The notes below the pieces were generated by a model, which was not told the origin of the DNA, searched no databases, and saw nothing but the letters and a program-made list of their open reading frames with translations. From Pseudomonadota bacterium (GTDB taxonomy: Bacteria; Pseudomonadota; Gammaproteobacteria; Steroidobacterales; Steroidobacteraceae), in assembly GCA_018240525.1 (NCBI GenBank), contig JAFEFN010000014.1:482487-546486 (forward strand): a DNA stretch of 64,000 nucleotides, in the 5' to 3' direction. This document shows positions 7,480 to 15,660 of this stretch, piece after piece. Positions within the stretch are counted from its first letter, which is position 1; every line of letters starts with the position of its first letter. The position numbers and the translations under genes are program-made.

Positions 7480-9923
7480 CCGCCGAGCTCGGCGCAGCTC
7501 GCGTAGTCTCCCCCCGCGCGGCCGACGATCCGCAAGCCGTGCACTTGCACCGCCCGGGGCAGCCGCAGCTCGAAGAGCTGCCCGTCCGTGAGCGGTGGCG
7601 GCGCGGCGGGCCCGGTGCGCGGGTACTCTTCGAGCAGCCCGGCCAGCTCCCAGTGCACCTTGCTGTCATCCATGAGCGCATCGTTCGAGGAGGTCGCGAT
7701 CGGTCCGCGCGAGAACTCCAGTCGCGGCGGGCCCTCCGTCGTGTCGAACCAGCCGCCCGTCGCACTCACCGCGCCATGCCGGAACACGATGCGTGAAACC
7801 TCCACCGGCTTCTCCAGCATGAGGGCGAACCACACCGGGTCATCGCGCCTGCCCGGGGGCGCCCCCAGGTAGTTGGCCAGCCCGAAGTCGCGCGGATTGA
7901 CCGTGCAGAAGCTGCGCGGATCCTCGTCGGTCACGTGCTCGAGCACGTCGGTGGGCGGGCTGGCACTCGGCTCGAGTCGCAGATTGAGGACCGACAGGTT
8001 CACCCGCGCGAACGCCGTGAGCGCAGGCACATCCGCTCGGAGACGATCCTCGCGCGAAACCCACACGCGCCCGTCGGCGAGATCCGCGAACGGCACCAGC
8101 CGCGCGGCACGGGTCTCGGGGCGCAATCGCCCCGCACCGGCCGGCAAGCCGACGATGCCGTCGAACTCGTAGACCTGCCGGGCGCGGCCGGCAGCCGGGG
8201 GCACCTCGCGCAGCGCCACCGGTCCTGGCGCGATGCCGACGCGGTGCAGGTAGGGAATCCCCGGATTGAGGTCCCGCTCGAGCGCCAGCACCTGCGGACC
8301 CCGCAGCACCATCAGATAGTCCGGATAACTCGGCGAGCCGGGCCAGGTGCGGGCCGGAATCCCCATCACGATCTGAAGCGTGCTCGACCGCGGCCACGTG
8401 CGCGAGACCTCGAGCAGCTCGCCCGGCCTCCCCTGCAGGGTGTCCGCACCCGCCCCCACCCGGAAGCCCTCGGCCCACTCCGGGACCCGCAGCCGCAGTG
8501 AGAACCGCGTCGCGCGCGTGGCGCGCACGCTGAGCAGGACGCGGCCTGCGGCGGGGAATGCCGTGTCGCAGGACACCTCCACCGGCACGCCGGCGACCTC
8601 GCAGTGCATGCGCCCCGGGGTGTAGAGATTGATGAGGATGGCGTCCTTCTCGAGTCCCCAGGTGAGCTGCGGGATGAGGGATATCCCGCGCGGGCCGCTG
8701 GAGACGCAGCACAGGATCGCGTCGGTGAATTCCTTGCGCCCCGTAAACCCGGTGTAATAGGCGATGCCGCCGCTCGATGCGTCCTGGGCCGCCAGCAGGT
8801 GGTTGTAGACGGTCCGCTCGATCTCCTGGCCGAAGCGCGCCTCGCCGGTCAGCCGCAGCAGCCGCCAGTTGAGCTGCAGCCAGGTCACCGTCACGCACGT
8901 CTCGCCGAGGTTGGATGACTGCAGCGTGAGCATCTGCCCGGCCGGCTGGAAGTGCTCGCCGGCACTGGCCGTTCCGGTGCGGTACAGCTGGTGCCGGACG
9001 ATGTCCTGCCAGCCGCTCATCACCGCCGCCAGCAGCCTCTGCTCCCCCGTGAGGCGGTACAGATCGACGAGGCCGTTGAAGTTGGACAGCATCTCGTACG
9101 CCTTGCCGTTGGCGACACGGTAGACGCCCTCGCCCGCGAGCAGCGTGGTCACGATGCGCGGGCCGTGGGCCTGCTCGTAGGCGCGCACCAGGTACCGGCA
9201 GAACTCCAGGTGGCGCCCCTCCGCGGTGTAGCGGTAGAGCCGGCACATCGGCTCCAGGACCGAGGTCGCCGCCATGCCCATGTGCTCGCCGGCGGCGATG
9301 ATGTCGCGCTGCCCCGGTGCGTCGCCGAAGGTGCGCGCCAGCAGGTCACCGGCCGCGTGGCAGGCCTGCAGGGCCGCCGGATCGGCGGTCAGTTCGTAGT
9401 AGCTGAGAAGGCCAATGAGCGTGTACTTGGTCACCCACACGTCCCAGCCGGTCCAGCGGCGTGCGGCCGGATAGGTGCCGAGGTAACCGTCGGGTCTCTG
9501 GCTGCCGATCAGGGTCCGGGCGGTGTGTTCGACCCTCTGCCGCAGGCGCTCGTCCTCCCGGTAGCGAAGCGCGTTGCAGGCGGCATCCAGGAACTTCCCG
9601 GCGTGCTCCCCCAGCCACGCGGTGTCGAAGCTACCTGCGGTATCGCGGTGCACAAAGCCCGACAGGCAGGCCTCGATGTCGACGGCAAGCAGTCGTCCGT
9701 GCACGTTGGTGCGCATGCGCTCACCGAAGAGCCCGCCGATCTGCTGCGACTCGAACGGCACGGAGGCAAAGACCTCCGCGACTCGCTCCGGCACGGCGTA
9801 TGACGGCGCGCCGCGCCGGCCCGCCTGGGGAGGCGGAACCTCCGCCGGCACCGCACCGGCCCAGGGGAGCGCCGCGGCCGCGGCGGCGATGCGCATGAGT
9901 TCCCTCCGCGAGAAAGGCCCCAT
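7470..9923 (-). CDS. GH127-family (DUF1680) glycoside hydrolase, beta-L-arabinofuranosidase-like
   Basis: An 817-residue protein. The N-terminus (FSRRELMRIAAAAAALPWAG) looks like a Tat-type or general export signal. The (alpha/alpha)6 body carries the GH127 zinc-thiolate centre: Glu341 and Cys343 in the segment GETC, and the Cys405-Cys406 pair in ILCCVSSG. These correspond to Glu338, Cys340, Cys417 and Cys418 of Bifidobacterium HypBA1, where the first Cys of the pair is the nucleophile. Beyond about residue 600 is a beta-rich tail. It lies four bases downstream of the CYTH gene on the same strand and overlaps the esterase tail-to-tail. The substrate is uncertain because the family includes several specificities. 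Confidence 0.88.
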   Translation of the reverse strand: MGPFSRRELMRIAAAAAALPWAGAVPAEVPPPQAGRRGAPSYAVPERVAEVFASVPFESQQIGGLFGERMRTNVHGRLLAVDIEACLSGFVHRDTAGSFDTAWLGEHAGKFLDAACNALRYREDERLRQRVEHTARTLIGSQRPDGYLGTYPAARRWTGWDVWVTKYTLIGLLSYYELTADPAALQACHAAGDLLARTFGDAPGQRDIIAAGEHMGMAATSVLEPMCRLYRYTAEGRHLEFCRYLVRAYEQAHGPRIVTTLLAGEGVYRVANGKAYEMLSNFNGLVDLYRLTGEQRLLAAVMSGWQDIVRHQLYRTGTASAGEHFQPAGQMLTLQSSNLGETCVTVTWLQLNWRLLRLTGEARFGQEIERTVYNHLLAAQDASSGGIAYYTGFTGRKEFTDAILCCVSSGPRGISLIPQLTWGLEKDAILINLYTPGRMHCEVAGVPVEVSCDTAFPAAGRVLLSVRATRATRFSLRLRVPEWAEGFRVGAGADTLQGRPGELLEVSRTWPRSSTLQIVMGIPARTWPGSPSYPDYLMVLRGPQVLALERDLNPGIPYLHRVGIAPGPVALREVPPAAGRARQVYEFDGIVGLPAGAGRLRPETRAARLVPFADLADGRVWVSREDRLRADVPALTAFARVNLSVLNLRLEPSASPPTDVLEHVTDEDPRSFCTVNPRDFGLANYLGAPPGRRDDPVWFALMLEKPVEVSRIVFRHGAVSATGGWFDTTEGPPRLEFSRGPIATSSNDALMDDSKVHWELAGLLEEYPRTGPAAPPPLTDGQLFELRLPRAVQVHGLRIVGRAGGDYASCAELGGYG

Positions 9924-9927
9924 GCCG

Positions 9928-10449
9928 CTAGGCCATCCGGGACGACGCCGGAAATTCCAGGTAGGAGCCCTCGATCAGCTGCGAGCGGTGGATGCCCAGC
10001 CGGCTCAGCAGCTCGTGGGCCTCTTCGATGCCCTGGCCGGCGGGCTCCTGGTCCGCGAGGACGACCTCGAGCTCGAGGAAGTCCCCGAGTCCGGCCACGC
10101 GGTCGAGGTGGATGCGCGTCCTGCCGCTCAAGAACAGCGTGCGCACCTTCTCGACGCGGCCCACCTGCCCCAGGGCCTGGCTGAGCAGGGCGCGCAGGGC
10201 CTTCGGATCGGAGGTCGGCGCGATCGTGTACAGCGACTCCTTCGGCCCGGCCTGGTTCTCGCGGCGGTAGTAGATGAGCTGGCCGGGATGCTCCGAGCCG
10301 GTGCGCAGCTTCAGCCGCCCGGCGGCGCATTCGAAATAGGTGTCCTCCTGCCGCAGCTCCCACGGCCCCTGGTCCGCAATCGACCGCACCTTCGGCATCA
10401 GCTCCTCGACGCTGCTGATGCGGGCCTTGATCTCGATGTTCCTCGGCAT
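9928..10449 (-). CDS. CYTH-domain protein (class IV adenylate cyclase-like)
   Basis: 173 residues from an ATG with GGAAAG a few bases upstream; longer upstream reading in this frame has no family similarity. The opening NIEIKARI is the variant of the CYTH ExExK signature seen in proteins annotated as class IV adenylate cyclases. Further charged strand motifs line the tunnel: RLKLRTG, LIYYRREN, RTRIHLDRV and FLELEVVL. CYTH enzymes bind triphosphates with metal ions and include cyclases, thiamine triphosphatases and triphosphate phosphatases, so the reaction is not settled. It is upstream of and nearly abuts the GH127-type gene, and diverges from the phosphoribosyltransferase gene. Confidence 0.85.
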   Translation of the reverse strand: MPRNIEIKARISSVEELMPKVRSIADQGPWELRQEDTYFECAAGRLKLRTGSEHPGQLIYYRRENQAGPKESLYTIAPTSDPKALRALLSQALGQVGRVEKVRTLFLSGRTRIHLDRVAGLGDFLELEVVLADQEPAGQGIEEAHELLSRLGIHRSQLIEGSYLEFPASSRMA

Positions 10450-10473
10450 GCGGCTTTCCGGGCGAAACGTCTC

Positions 10474-10492
10474 GCGCACGGTGCTCGTGCGC
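10474..10492. promoter_or_regulatory. Inverted repeat between CYTH and phosphoribosyltransferase genes
   Basis: Six-base arms GCGCAC and GTGCGC flank a seven-base spacer in the 164-base divergent intergenic region. It could be a regulator site or a hairpin in one of the leaders. In such G+C-rich DNA a repeat of this size can arise by chance. Confidence 0.25.
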
Positions 10493-10613
10493 AAGGGAAG
10501 TATAGCGGACGGACCGGGACGCGAGGCCGTGGACGCGGCCGGGGCGGACGCGGGGCTCGGCGCTGAGTAATGTGTGCGAAAATGCTCGCTGCGCCAGAAA
10601 ACAAGAGCTGCCC

Positions 10614-11219
10614 GTGAACACGCCAAACCCCGCGCCGGTCCCCGCCACCCCCGAGAAGGTCTTCGTTTCCAGCGAATCGCTGCTGGCGGATTCGATCGAG
10701 CTCGCCATGCGCATCGTGCGCAGCGGCTTCCGTCCCACCTTCCTGGTCGCCCTGTGGCGCGGCGGCTCACCGGTCGGCATTGCCGTCCAGGAAGTGTTCG
10801 AGTACCACGGCATCCACGCCGACCACATCGCGATCCGCACTTCCTCGTACTCCGGCATCGACCAGCAGGCGAAGGTGGTGCGCGTTCACGCCATGAACTA
10901 CCTGATCTCGCGCCTGACCTTCGAGGACAAGCTGCTGATCATCGATGACGTGTTCGATTCGGGCCGCAGCCTGGAGGCCGTTCTGGCGGAGCTGCGGCGT
11001 CGTTGCCGGCGCAATCTCGCCGGGGAAATCCGCATCGCCACCGTCTACTACAAGCCGGAGCGCAACCGCAGTTCACTCAAGCCCGACTACTGCATCCACT
11101 CCACCGATCGCTGGCTGGTGTTCCCGCACGAACTGCAGGGGCTGACCCGCGAGGAGATCCTCCAGAACAAGCCGGTCAATGAAAGCTTCTTCGACACCGG
11201 GCCCGACCCGAAGCGCTGA
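10614..11219 (+). CDS. Purine-type phosphoribosyltransferase
   Basis: 201 residues from a GTG start. The type I PRTase PRPP loop is clear: LLIIDDVFDSGRSL with the acidic pair at Asp111-Asp112. The N-terminal half has ALWRGGSPVGIAVQEVF, the segment that contacts pyrophosphate in hypoxanthine and xanthine-guanine enzymes. It would join a base to PRPP to give a nucleotide in the cytoplasm. It lies 34 bases from the convergent adenine deaminase, whose product hypoxanthine is a natural substrate, and the nucleoside uptake locus is nearby. I read it as a hypoxanthine/xanthine-type salvage enzyme, but the exact base is inferred. GTG was chosen because the earlier in-frame ATG-side extension looks non-conserved. 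Confidence 0.82.
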   Translation: MNTPNPAPVPATPEKVFVSSESLLADSIELAMRIVRSGFRPTFLVALWRGGSPVGIAVQEVFEYHGIHADHIAIRTSSYSGIDQQAKVVRVHAMNYLISRLTFEDKLLIIDDVFDSGRSLEAVLAELRRRCRRNLAGEIRIATVYYKPERNRSSLKPDYCIHSTDRWLVFPHELQGLTREEILQNKPVNESFFDTGPDPKR

Positions 11220-11253
11220 ACGGGGGCGGCGGCCAGGCGCGCCGCGCTCACGC

Positions 11254-12282
11254 TTAGGCGGAAGCCGAAGACGACGCGGCGCTGAAGCGCCGGATCTTCC
11301 CCAGCCAGGCCTGCTTTTCGGCCTCCGGCAGGAACGAGGCCTCGAAGGAATTGCTGGCGAGCTGCGCGATGTCGGTGCGCGAAAGATCGAGCGCGCGCGC
11401 GGCGGCCAGGTAGTTCTCCCCGACATACCCGCCGAAGTACGCCGGGTCGTCCGAGTTCACCGTGACGCACAGGCCCTGCCGCAGCAGCCGCTTGAGATTG
11501 TGCTCTTGCATGCGGGCAAAGACCCGCAGGCGGACGTTGGACAGCGGGCACACCGTCAGCGGCACCCGCTCGCGCAGCAGGCGTCCGAGCAGCAGCGGAT
11601 CCTCCTCGCTGCGCACCCCGTGATCGACCCGTCTGACGTGCAGCAGGTCGAGCGCCTCGGAGACGTATTCCGGGGGCCCTTCCTCGCCTGCGTGCGCGAC
11701 CGTGAGGAAGCCCGCGCGGCGCGCGCGCGCGAAGACTTCCGCGAATTTTGCGGGAGGGTGCCCGGCTTCGGAGGAGTCCAGGCCGACCGCGGCGATCGTG
11801 CCGAGGTGCGGCAGCGCCTGCTCGAGCGTCGCCATCGCATCCTCGGCAGTCAGGTGGCGCAGGAAGCACAGGATCAGGCGGTGCGTCACGCCCAGCGTCC
11901 GCCGCCCCTCCTCCAGCGCGCGATGGATGCCGCCCAGGACGGTCGCAAACGGCACGCCGCGCGCGGTGTGCGTCTGGGGATCAAAGAAGATCTCGGCATG
12001 GACGACGCCATCCACGTGGGCCTTGCGCAGGTAAGCCAGGGTGAGCGCGTGGAAGTCGTCCTCGTCGCGCAGCACGCCGGCGCCCCGGTAGTAGATGTCG
12101 AGAAACGACTGCAGATTGCTGAAGCGGTAGGCTTGCCGCACCTGCTCCACCGAGGTGTACGGCAGCACGATCCCGTGCTTGTGCGCGAGCGCGAACATCA
12201 TCTCCGGCTCGAGGGTGCCCTCGATGTGCAGGTGCAGCTCCGCCTTGGGGATCTCGCGGATGAAGGCCTCGATGGAATTCAT
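11254..12282 (-). CDS. Adenine deaminase of the adenosine-deaminase superfamily
   Basis: A 342-residue TIM-barrel metal hydrolase. Zinc ligands are visible: His17 and His19 in ELHLHIEG, His197 in VAHAGEEG and Asp278 in [10 protein letters not shown]. Segments such as [27 protein letters not shown] and [11 protein letters not shown] match my memory of the Pseudomonas aeruginosa enzyme PA0148, shown to be an adenine rather than adenosine deaminase. The expected reaction is adenine to hypoxanthine plus ammonia in the cytoplasm. The neighbouring phosphoribosyltransferase could then make IMP. Automated labels often call this group adenosine deaminase (add). The adenine assignment rests on remembered subfamily residues plus context. 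Confidence 0.88.
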   Translation of the reverse strand: MNSIEAFIREIPKAELHLHIEGTLEPEMMFALAHKHGIVLPYTSVEQVRQAYRFSNLQSFLDIYYRGAGVLRDEDDFHALTLAYLRKAHVDGVVHAEIFFDPQTHTARGVPFATVLGGIHRALEEGRRTLGVTHRLILCFLRHLTAEDAMATLEQALPHLGTIAAVGLDSSEAGHPPAKFAEVFARARRAGFLTVAHAGEEGPPEYVSEALDLLHVRRVDHGVRSEEDPLLLGRLLRERVPLTVCPLSNVRLRVFARMQEHNLKRLLRQGLCVTVNSDDPAYFGGYVGENYLAAARALDLSRTDIAQLASNSFEASFLPEAEKQAWLGKIRRFSAASSSASA

Positions 12283-12337
12283 GCAACGTAGGCTAGCATG
12301 CCCGCCGCAGCAGGCCGCAGCATGAGCGCGCCGCGGC

Positions 12338-12958
12338 TCAGCCCTTGAAGCCCTTCGCCACCAGGTAGACCTCGCGCGACTTCTTGCGGGAGGCCTCCGG
12401 CTTGCGGATGAGGACCTTGTCGAAGTGCGTGCGCAGCTCCTTCAGGTACTGGTCCGAGCCGGTACCCTGGAACATCTTGGCGGCGAAGGCCCCACCCGGC
12501 TTCAGAGTCTTGCGCACCGTGTCCAGCGCGAGCTCCAGAAACCAGATCGACCTGCCCTGGTCCGCCGACTCGATGCCGCTGATGTTGGGTGCGATGTCGG
12601 AAATGATGAGATCGAACTTCTCGCCGCCCAGCCAGTCGAGCACGCGCTGCACGATGGCCTCGTCCGTGAAATCGCCCTGAATGAAGTCGACGTTCCTGAG
12701 CTCGTCCATGGGCAGGATGTCGGTAGCCAGCACCCGGCCCTTTTCGCCCACGAGCCTGCCCGCCACCTGCGACCAGCCCCCCGGGGCGGAGCCGAGGTCC
12801 ATGACCCGCATGCCCGGTCGGATCAGCTTGTCCTTCTCATTGAGCTCGATGAGCTTGTAGGCCGAGCGCGACCGATACCCCTCCCGCTGCGCCTGCTTGA
12901 CGAAGGGATCGTTGACATGCCGTGACAGCCAGTTCGCGCTGCTCTTGCTTCGGGCCAT
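12338..12958 (-). CDS. rlmE: 23S rRNA 2'-O-ribose U2552 methyltransferase RlmE
   Basis: 206 residues, the normal length of RlmE (FtsJ/RrmJ). The SAM-binding motif [15 protein letters not shown] is textbook. Other conserved pieces are [12 protein letters not shown] near the N-terminus, [13 protein letters not shown], and [11 protein letters not shown] with the catalytic lysine. The C-terminus ends in [13 protein letters not shown]. It methylates U2552 in the ribosomal A loop late in large-subunit assembly. It diverges from the FAD-dependent protein gene with a 66-base gap that holds a symmetrical promoter-like element. In many relatives ftsH follows rlmE; here an adenine deaminase does, so the usual neighbourhood is rearranged. 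Confidence 0.96.
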   Translation of the reverse strand: MARSKSSANWLSRHVNDPFVKQAQREGYRSRSAYKLIELNEKDKLIRPGMRVMDLGSAPGGWSQVAGRLVGEKGRVLATDILPMDELRNVDFIQGDFTDEAIVQRVLDWLGGEKFDLIISDIAPNISGIESADQGRSIWFLELALDTVRKTLKPGGAFAAKMFQGTGSDQYLKELRTHFDKVLIRKPEASRKKSREVYLVAKGFKG

Positions 12959-12977
12959 CTTTTACCGCGCCATTGGG

Positions 12978-12995
12978 TAGAATCGGCTGATTCTA
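12978..12995. promoter_or_regulatory. Symmetric element with -10-like hexamers on both strands
   Basis: TAGAATCGGCTGATTCTA is a perfect inverted repeat with seven-base arms and a four-base centre. Each arm contains TAGAAT read in its own outward direction, a good -10 hexamer, so the element could seat RNA polymerase for both rlmE (minus) and the gene at 13025 (plus). Matching -35 boxes are not obvious. It could instead be an operator. Confidence 0.4.
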
Positions 12996-13024
12996 ATACC
13001 CCTCTGCCGGGATTACCGGCCAGG

Positions 13025-14638
13025 ATGACCGTGATCCGCCTGACCGAGTTGCATTTGCCACTCGATTACACGCCCGAGACGCTGCGTCAGGAGGTAACGA
13101 AGCGGCTCGGCCTCTCCCCGGACCAGTTGGTCGACCTCACCCTCTTCAAGCGCAGCTACGACGCTCGCAACCGGCGCAAGGGCGTCTTCTTCATCTGCGT
13201 CGTCGACGTCACGGTTCGCGACGAAGCCGCCGTGTTGCGGCGCTTTTCCGCGGACCGGCACGTGGGCGTCGCCCCGGACACGAGCTATCACCCGGTCGCG
13301 CATGCGCCGGCAAGGCCCCGGGATGATCGGCCGCTGGTGGTCGGCTTCGGGCCGTGCGGCCTGTTCGCCGCCCTGTTACTCGCGCAAATGGGCTTCAACC
13401 CCATCGTGCTGGAGCGCGGGCGGGAGGTGCGGCGCCGGACGCGTGATACCTGGGCGCTGTGGCGGCAGAAGAAGCTCACGCCCGAGTCCAACGTGCAGTT
13501 TGGCGAGGGCGGCGCCGGTCTCTTTTCGGACGGCAAGCTCTACAGCCAGATCAAGGACCCGAAGTTCTACGGCCGCAAGGTCATGCACGAGTTCGTGCGC
13601 GCCGGGGCGCCGGCGGAGATCCTGTACGTCAGCAAGCCGCACATCGGCACGTTCCGGCTCACGGGTGTGGTCTCGGCCATGCGCAAGGAGATCCACGCGC
13701 TGGGCGGCGAGGTGCGCTTCGAGAGCAAGGTCACCGACCTGATGATCGAAGCAGGCCGGATCGAAGGCGTGGTCCTTGCGAGCGGTGAGCTGCTGCGCAG
13801 CCGGCACGTCGTGCTGGCACCGGGGCACAGCGCGCGTGACCTGTTCCGTCTGCTGAGGATGCGGCAGGTGCACCTGGACGCCAAACCCTTTGCCATTGGG
13901 TTTCGGATCGAGCACCCCCAGTCGATGATCGACCGGGCGCGTCTTGGTCAGTTCGCCGGTCACCCGGCGCTGGGTGCGGCCGACTACAAGCTCGTCCACC
14001 ACGCGCGCAACGGACGCTCGGTCTACAGTTTCTGCATGTGCCCCGGGGGCACCGTGGTGGCGGCCACCTCCGAACCGGAGCGCGTGGTGACGAACGGCAT
14101 GAGCCAGTACTCCCGCAACGAGCGCAACGCGAACGCGGGCATCGTGGTGGCAATCAGTCCCGAGACAGACTTCCCCGGCGACCCACTGGCCGGCGTGGCA
14201 TTGCAGGAGGCACTGGAATCGCAGGCTTACGTGCTGGGGGGCAGTGACTACTGCGCGCCCGCACAACTGGTCGGTGACTTCCTGCGCGGCGTCCCGTCAA
14301 GCGAACTCGGCGATGTCCTCCCCTCCTATCAACCCGGGGTGCGGCTGGGAGACCTGTCGCAGGCGCTGCCCGCCTATGCGATCGAGGCGATGCGGGAGGC
14401 GCTGCCCGCTTTCGGCAGGCAGATCCACGGGTTTGATCGGGCCGATGCGGTGCTCACGGGCATCGAGAGCCGCACCTCCTCGCCCGTGCGCATCACCCGC
14501 GACCCCGGCTCCCTCGAGAGCCTGAACGTGCGCGGGCTGTACCCCTGCGGAGAGGGCGCCGGGTATGCGGGCGGGATCCTCTCGGCGGGCGTCGACGGGA
14601 TCAAGGTCGCGGAAGCGGTCGCGCGGAGCCTGGCGTGA
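13025..14638 (+). CDS. FAD-dependent oxidoreductase, uncharacterised (COG2509 type)
   Basis: A 537-residue protein. The first 90 residues form a small domain (LHLPLDYTPETLRQEVTKRL, LFKRSYDARN) typical of this family. A Rossmann FAD site follows, VVGFGPCGLFAALLLAQMG, with the usual acidic residue in VLERG. Then come NVQFGEGGAGLFSDGKLYSQ and, near the end, LYPCGEGAGYAGGILSAGVDG, the second flavin contact. This is a widespread conserved bacterial flavoprotein family without a firmly assigned reaction. The stop overlaps the start of the following RNA methyltransferase gene (GTGA), so the two are translationally coupled. It diverges from rlmE, putting three genes with possible RNA roles together. 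Confidence 0.85.
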   Translation: MTVIRLTELHLPLDYTPETLRQEVTKRLGLSPDQLVDLTLFKRSYDARNRRKGVFFICVVDVTVRDEAAVLRRFSADRHVGVAPDTSYHPVAHAPARPRDDRPLVVGFGPCGLFAALLLAQMGFNPIVLERGREVRRRTRDTWALWRQKKLTPESNVQFGEGGAGLFSDGKLYSQIKDPKFYGRKVMHEFVRAGAPAEILYVSKPHIGTFRLTGVVSAMRKEIHALGGEVRFESKVTDLMIEAGRIEGVVLASGELLRSRHVVLAPGHSARDLFRLLRMRQVHLDAKPFAIGFRIEHPQSMIDRARLGQFAGHPALGAADYKLVHHARNGRSVYSFCMCPGGTVVAATSEPERVVTNGMSQYSRNERNANAGIVVAISPETDFPGDPLAGVALQEALESQAYVLGGSDYCAPAQLVGDFLRGVPSSELGDVLPSYQPGVRLGDLSQALPAYAIEAMREALPAFGRQIHGFDRADAVLTGIESRTSSPVRITRDPGSLESLNVRGLYPCGEGAGYAGGILSAGVDGIKVAEAVARSLA

Positions 14639-15375
14639 AGCTCGAGGACCTCAGGAAGCTGCACCAGAGAAGGTACCGCGAGGAGTTCGGCTGCTTCCTG
14701 GTCGAGGGCGAGCACCTCGTGCTGGAGCTGCAACGCGCGCTGGCACGCGACCGGCGCCTGCAAGCCAGCGAGATCTACGTGAGCGCCCAGTACGCGCACT
14801 GGGAAAGCCCGCTACCGGTCCACGTCCTCAACGCGCGGCAGATGGCACAGCTGAGCGAAACGCGCTCGCCGCAAGGGATCGTCGCGGTCGTGCCGCTGCT
14901 GCCGGTACTCCCCGCATCCAGCACCAAGCACGCCGTCTACCTGTACGAGATCCAGGACCCCGGCAACCTCGGGACGATCCTGCGGACGCTGGCATGGTTC
15001 GGCCACTCACGCTGTCTCCTGAGCCCGAACAGCGTGGACCTGCACAACGCCAAGACCGTGCGGGCCTCCCTGGGCGCGCTCTTCCACGTGCCGGTGGAGG
15101 TCGATGTCGCGCTGGACAGGCTGTCGGCGCGCTTCGGCCGCATCGCTCACCTGGACCTGCAGGGACAGCCGATCGCCGCTCCCGAGTTTCGCGACTTCGA
15201 GTGCTATCTCTACGGCAACGAGGCCCGCGGACTGCCGCGCGCGGCACTGGCCGCCCTGGGAACGACGGCCTTTACCATCGCCGGCGCGGGCGCGATTGAT
15301 TCTCTGAATGTCGCAGCCTCGGTGAACATCTGCCAGTACGAGCTGGCACGCCCCACCCTCGCCTCCCCGCGCTGA
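14635..15375 (+). CDS. TrmH/SpoU-family RNA 2'-O-methyltransferase
   Basis: 246 residues from a GTG that overlaps the upstream stop. The N-terminal part (KLHQRRYREEFGCFLVEGEH) resembles the substrate-binding domain of RlmB/TrmH proteins. The C-terminal knotted SPOUT domain shows its three motifs: YEIQDPGNLGTILRTLAWFG, CYLYGNEARGLPR and INSL-like DSLNVAASVNICQYEL at the end. It would methylate a ribose in rRNA or tRNA using S-adenosylmethionine, probably as a dimer. The exact target is not readable from sequence; similar proteins carry several names. Coupled to the FAD protein upstream. Confidence 0.88.
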   Translation: MKLEDLRKLHQRRYREEFGCFLVEGEHLVLELQRALARDRRLQASEIYVSAQYAHWESPLPVHVLNARQMAQLSETRSPQGIVAVVPLLPVLPASSTKHAVYLYEIQDPGNLGTILRTLAWFGHSRCLLSPNSVDLHNAKTVRASLGALFHVPVEVDVALDRLSARFGRIAHLDLQGQPIAAPEFRDFECYLYGNEARGLPRAALAALGTTAFTIAGAGAIDSLNVAASVNICQYELARPTLASPR

Positions 15376-15560
15376 CGCGCTCGCCACACCGACGGGCGGC
15401 GATTCGCCTAGCCGGGCTTGACGGGTCCCTTCTTCGCCTCGCCGGCACGCTCCCTCCGCATCGGCCACAGCTTCGTCCGCGCATTGACACCGGACGAACG
15501 ATTGTGATGCGCCGGCGCGTCGGAACTCGGCCCTCATGTACCGGAAGCGCCTCGGCTGGT

Positions 15561-15574
15561 GTGACGGACGTCAC
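15561..15574. promoter_or_regulatory. Palindromic site upstream of the CHASE4 sensor
   Basis: GTGACGGACGTCAC has perfect six-base arms (GTGACG/CGTCAC) around a two-base centre. It lies in the 285-base gap between the TrmH-family gene and the sensor gene, about 90 bases before the latter, a plausible operator position. No cognate regulator is identified. The rest of the gap shows no gene. Confidence 0.35.
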
Positions 15575-15660
15575 GTAAGTTCGGTAGCCGCGTTTTCCGA
15601 AGGCGTGGATTTGAGATGCCTGATCACATAATCCGTGCTCTTTCGCTCTAGCGTTAGCGA

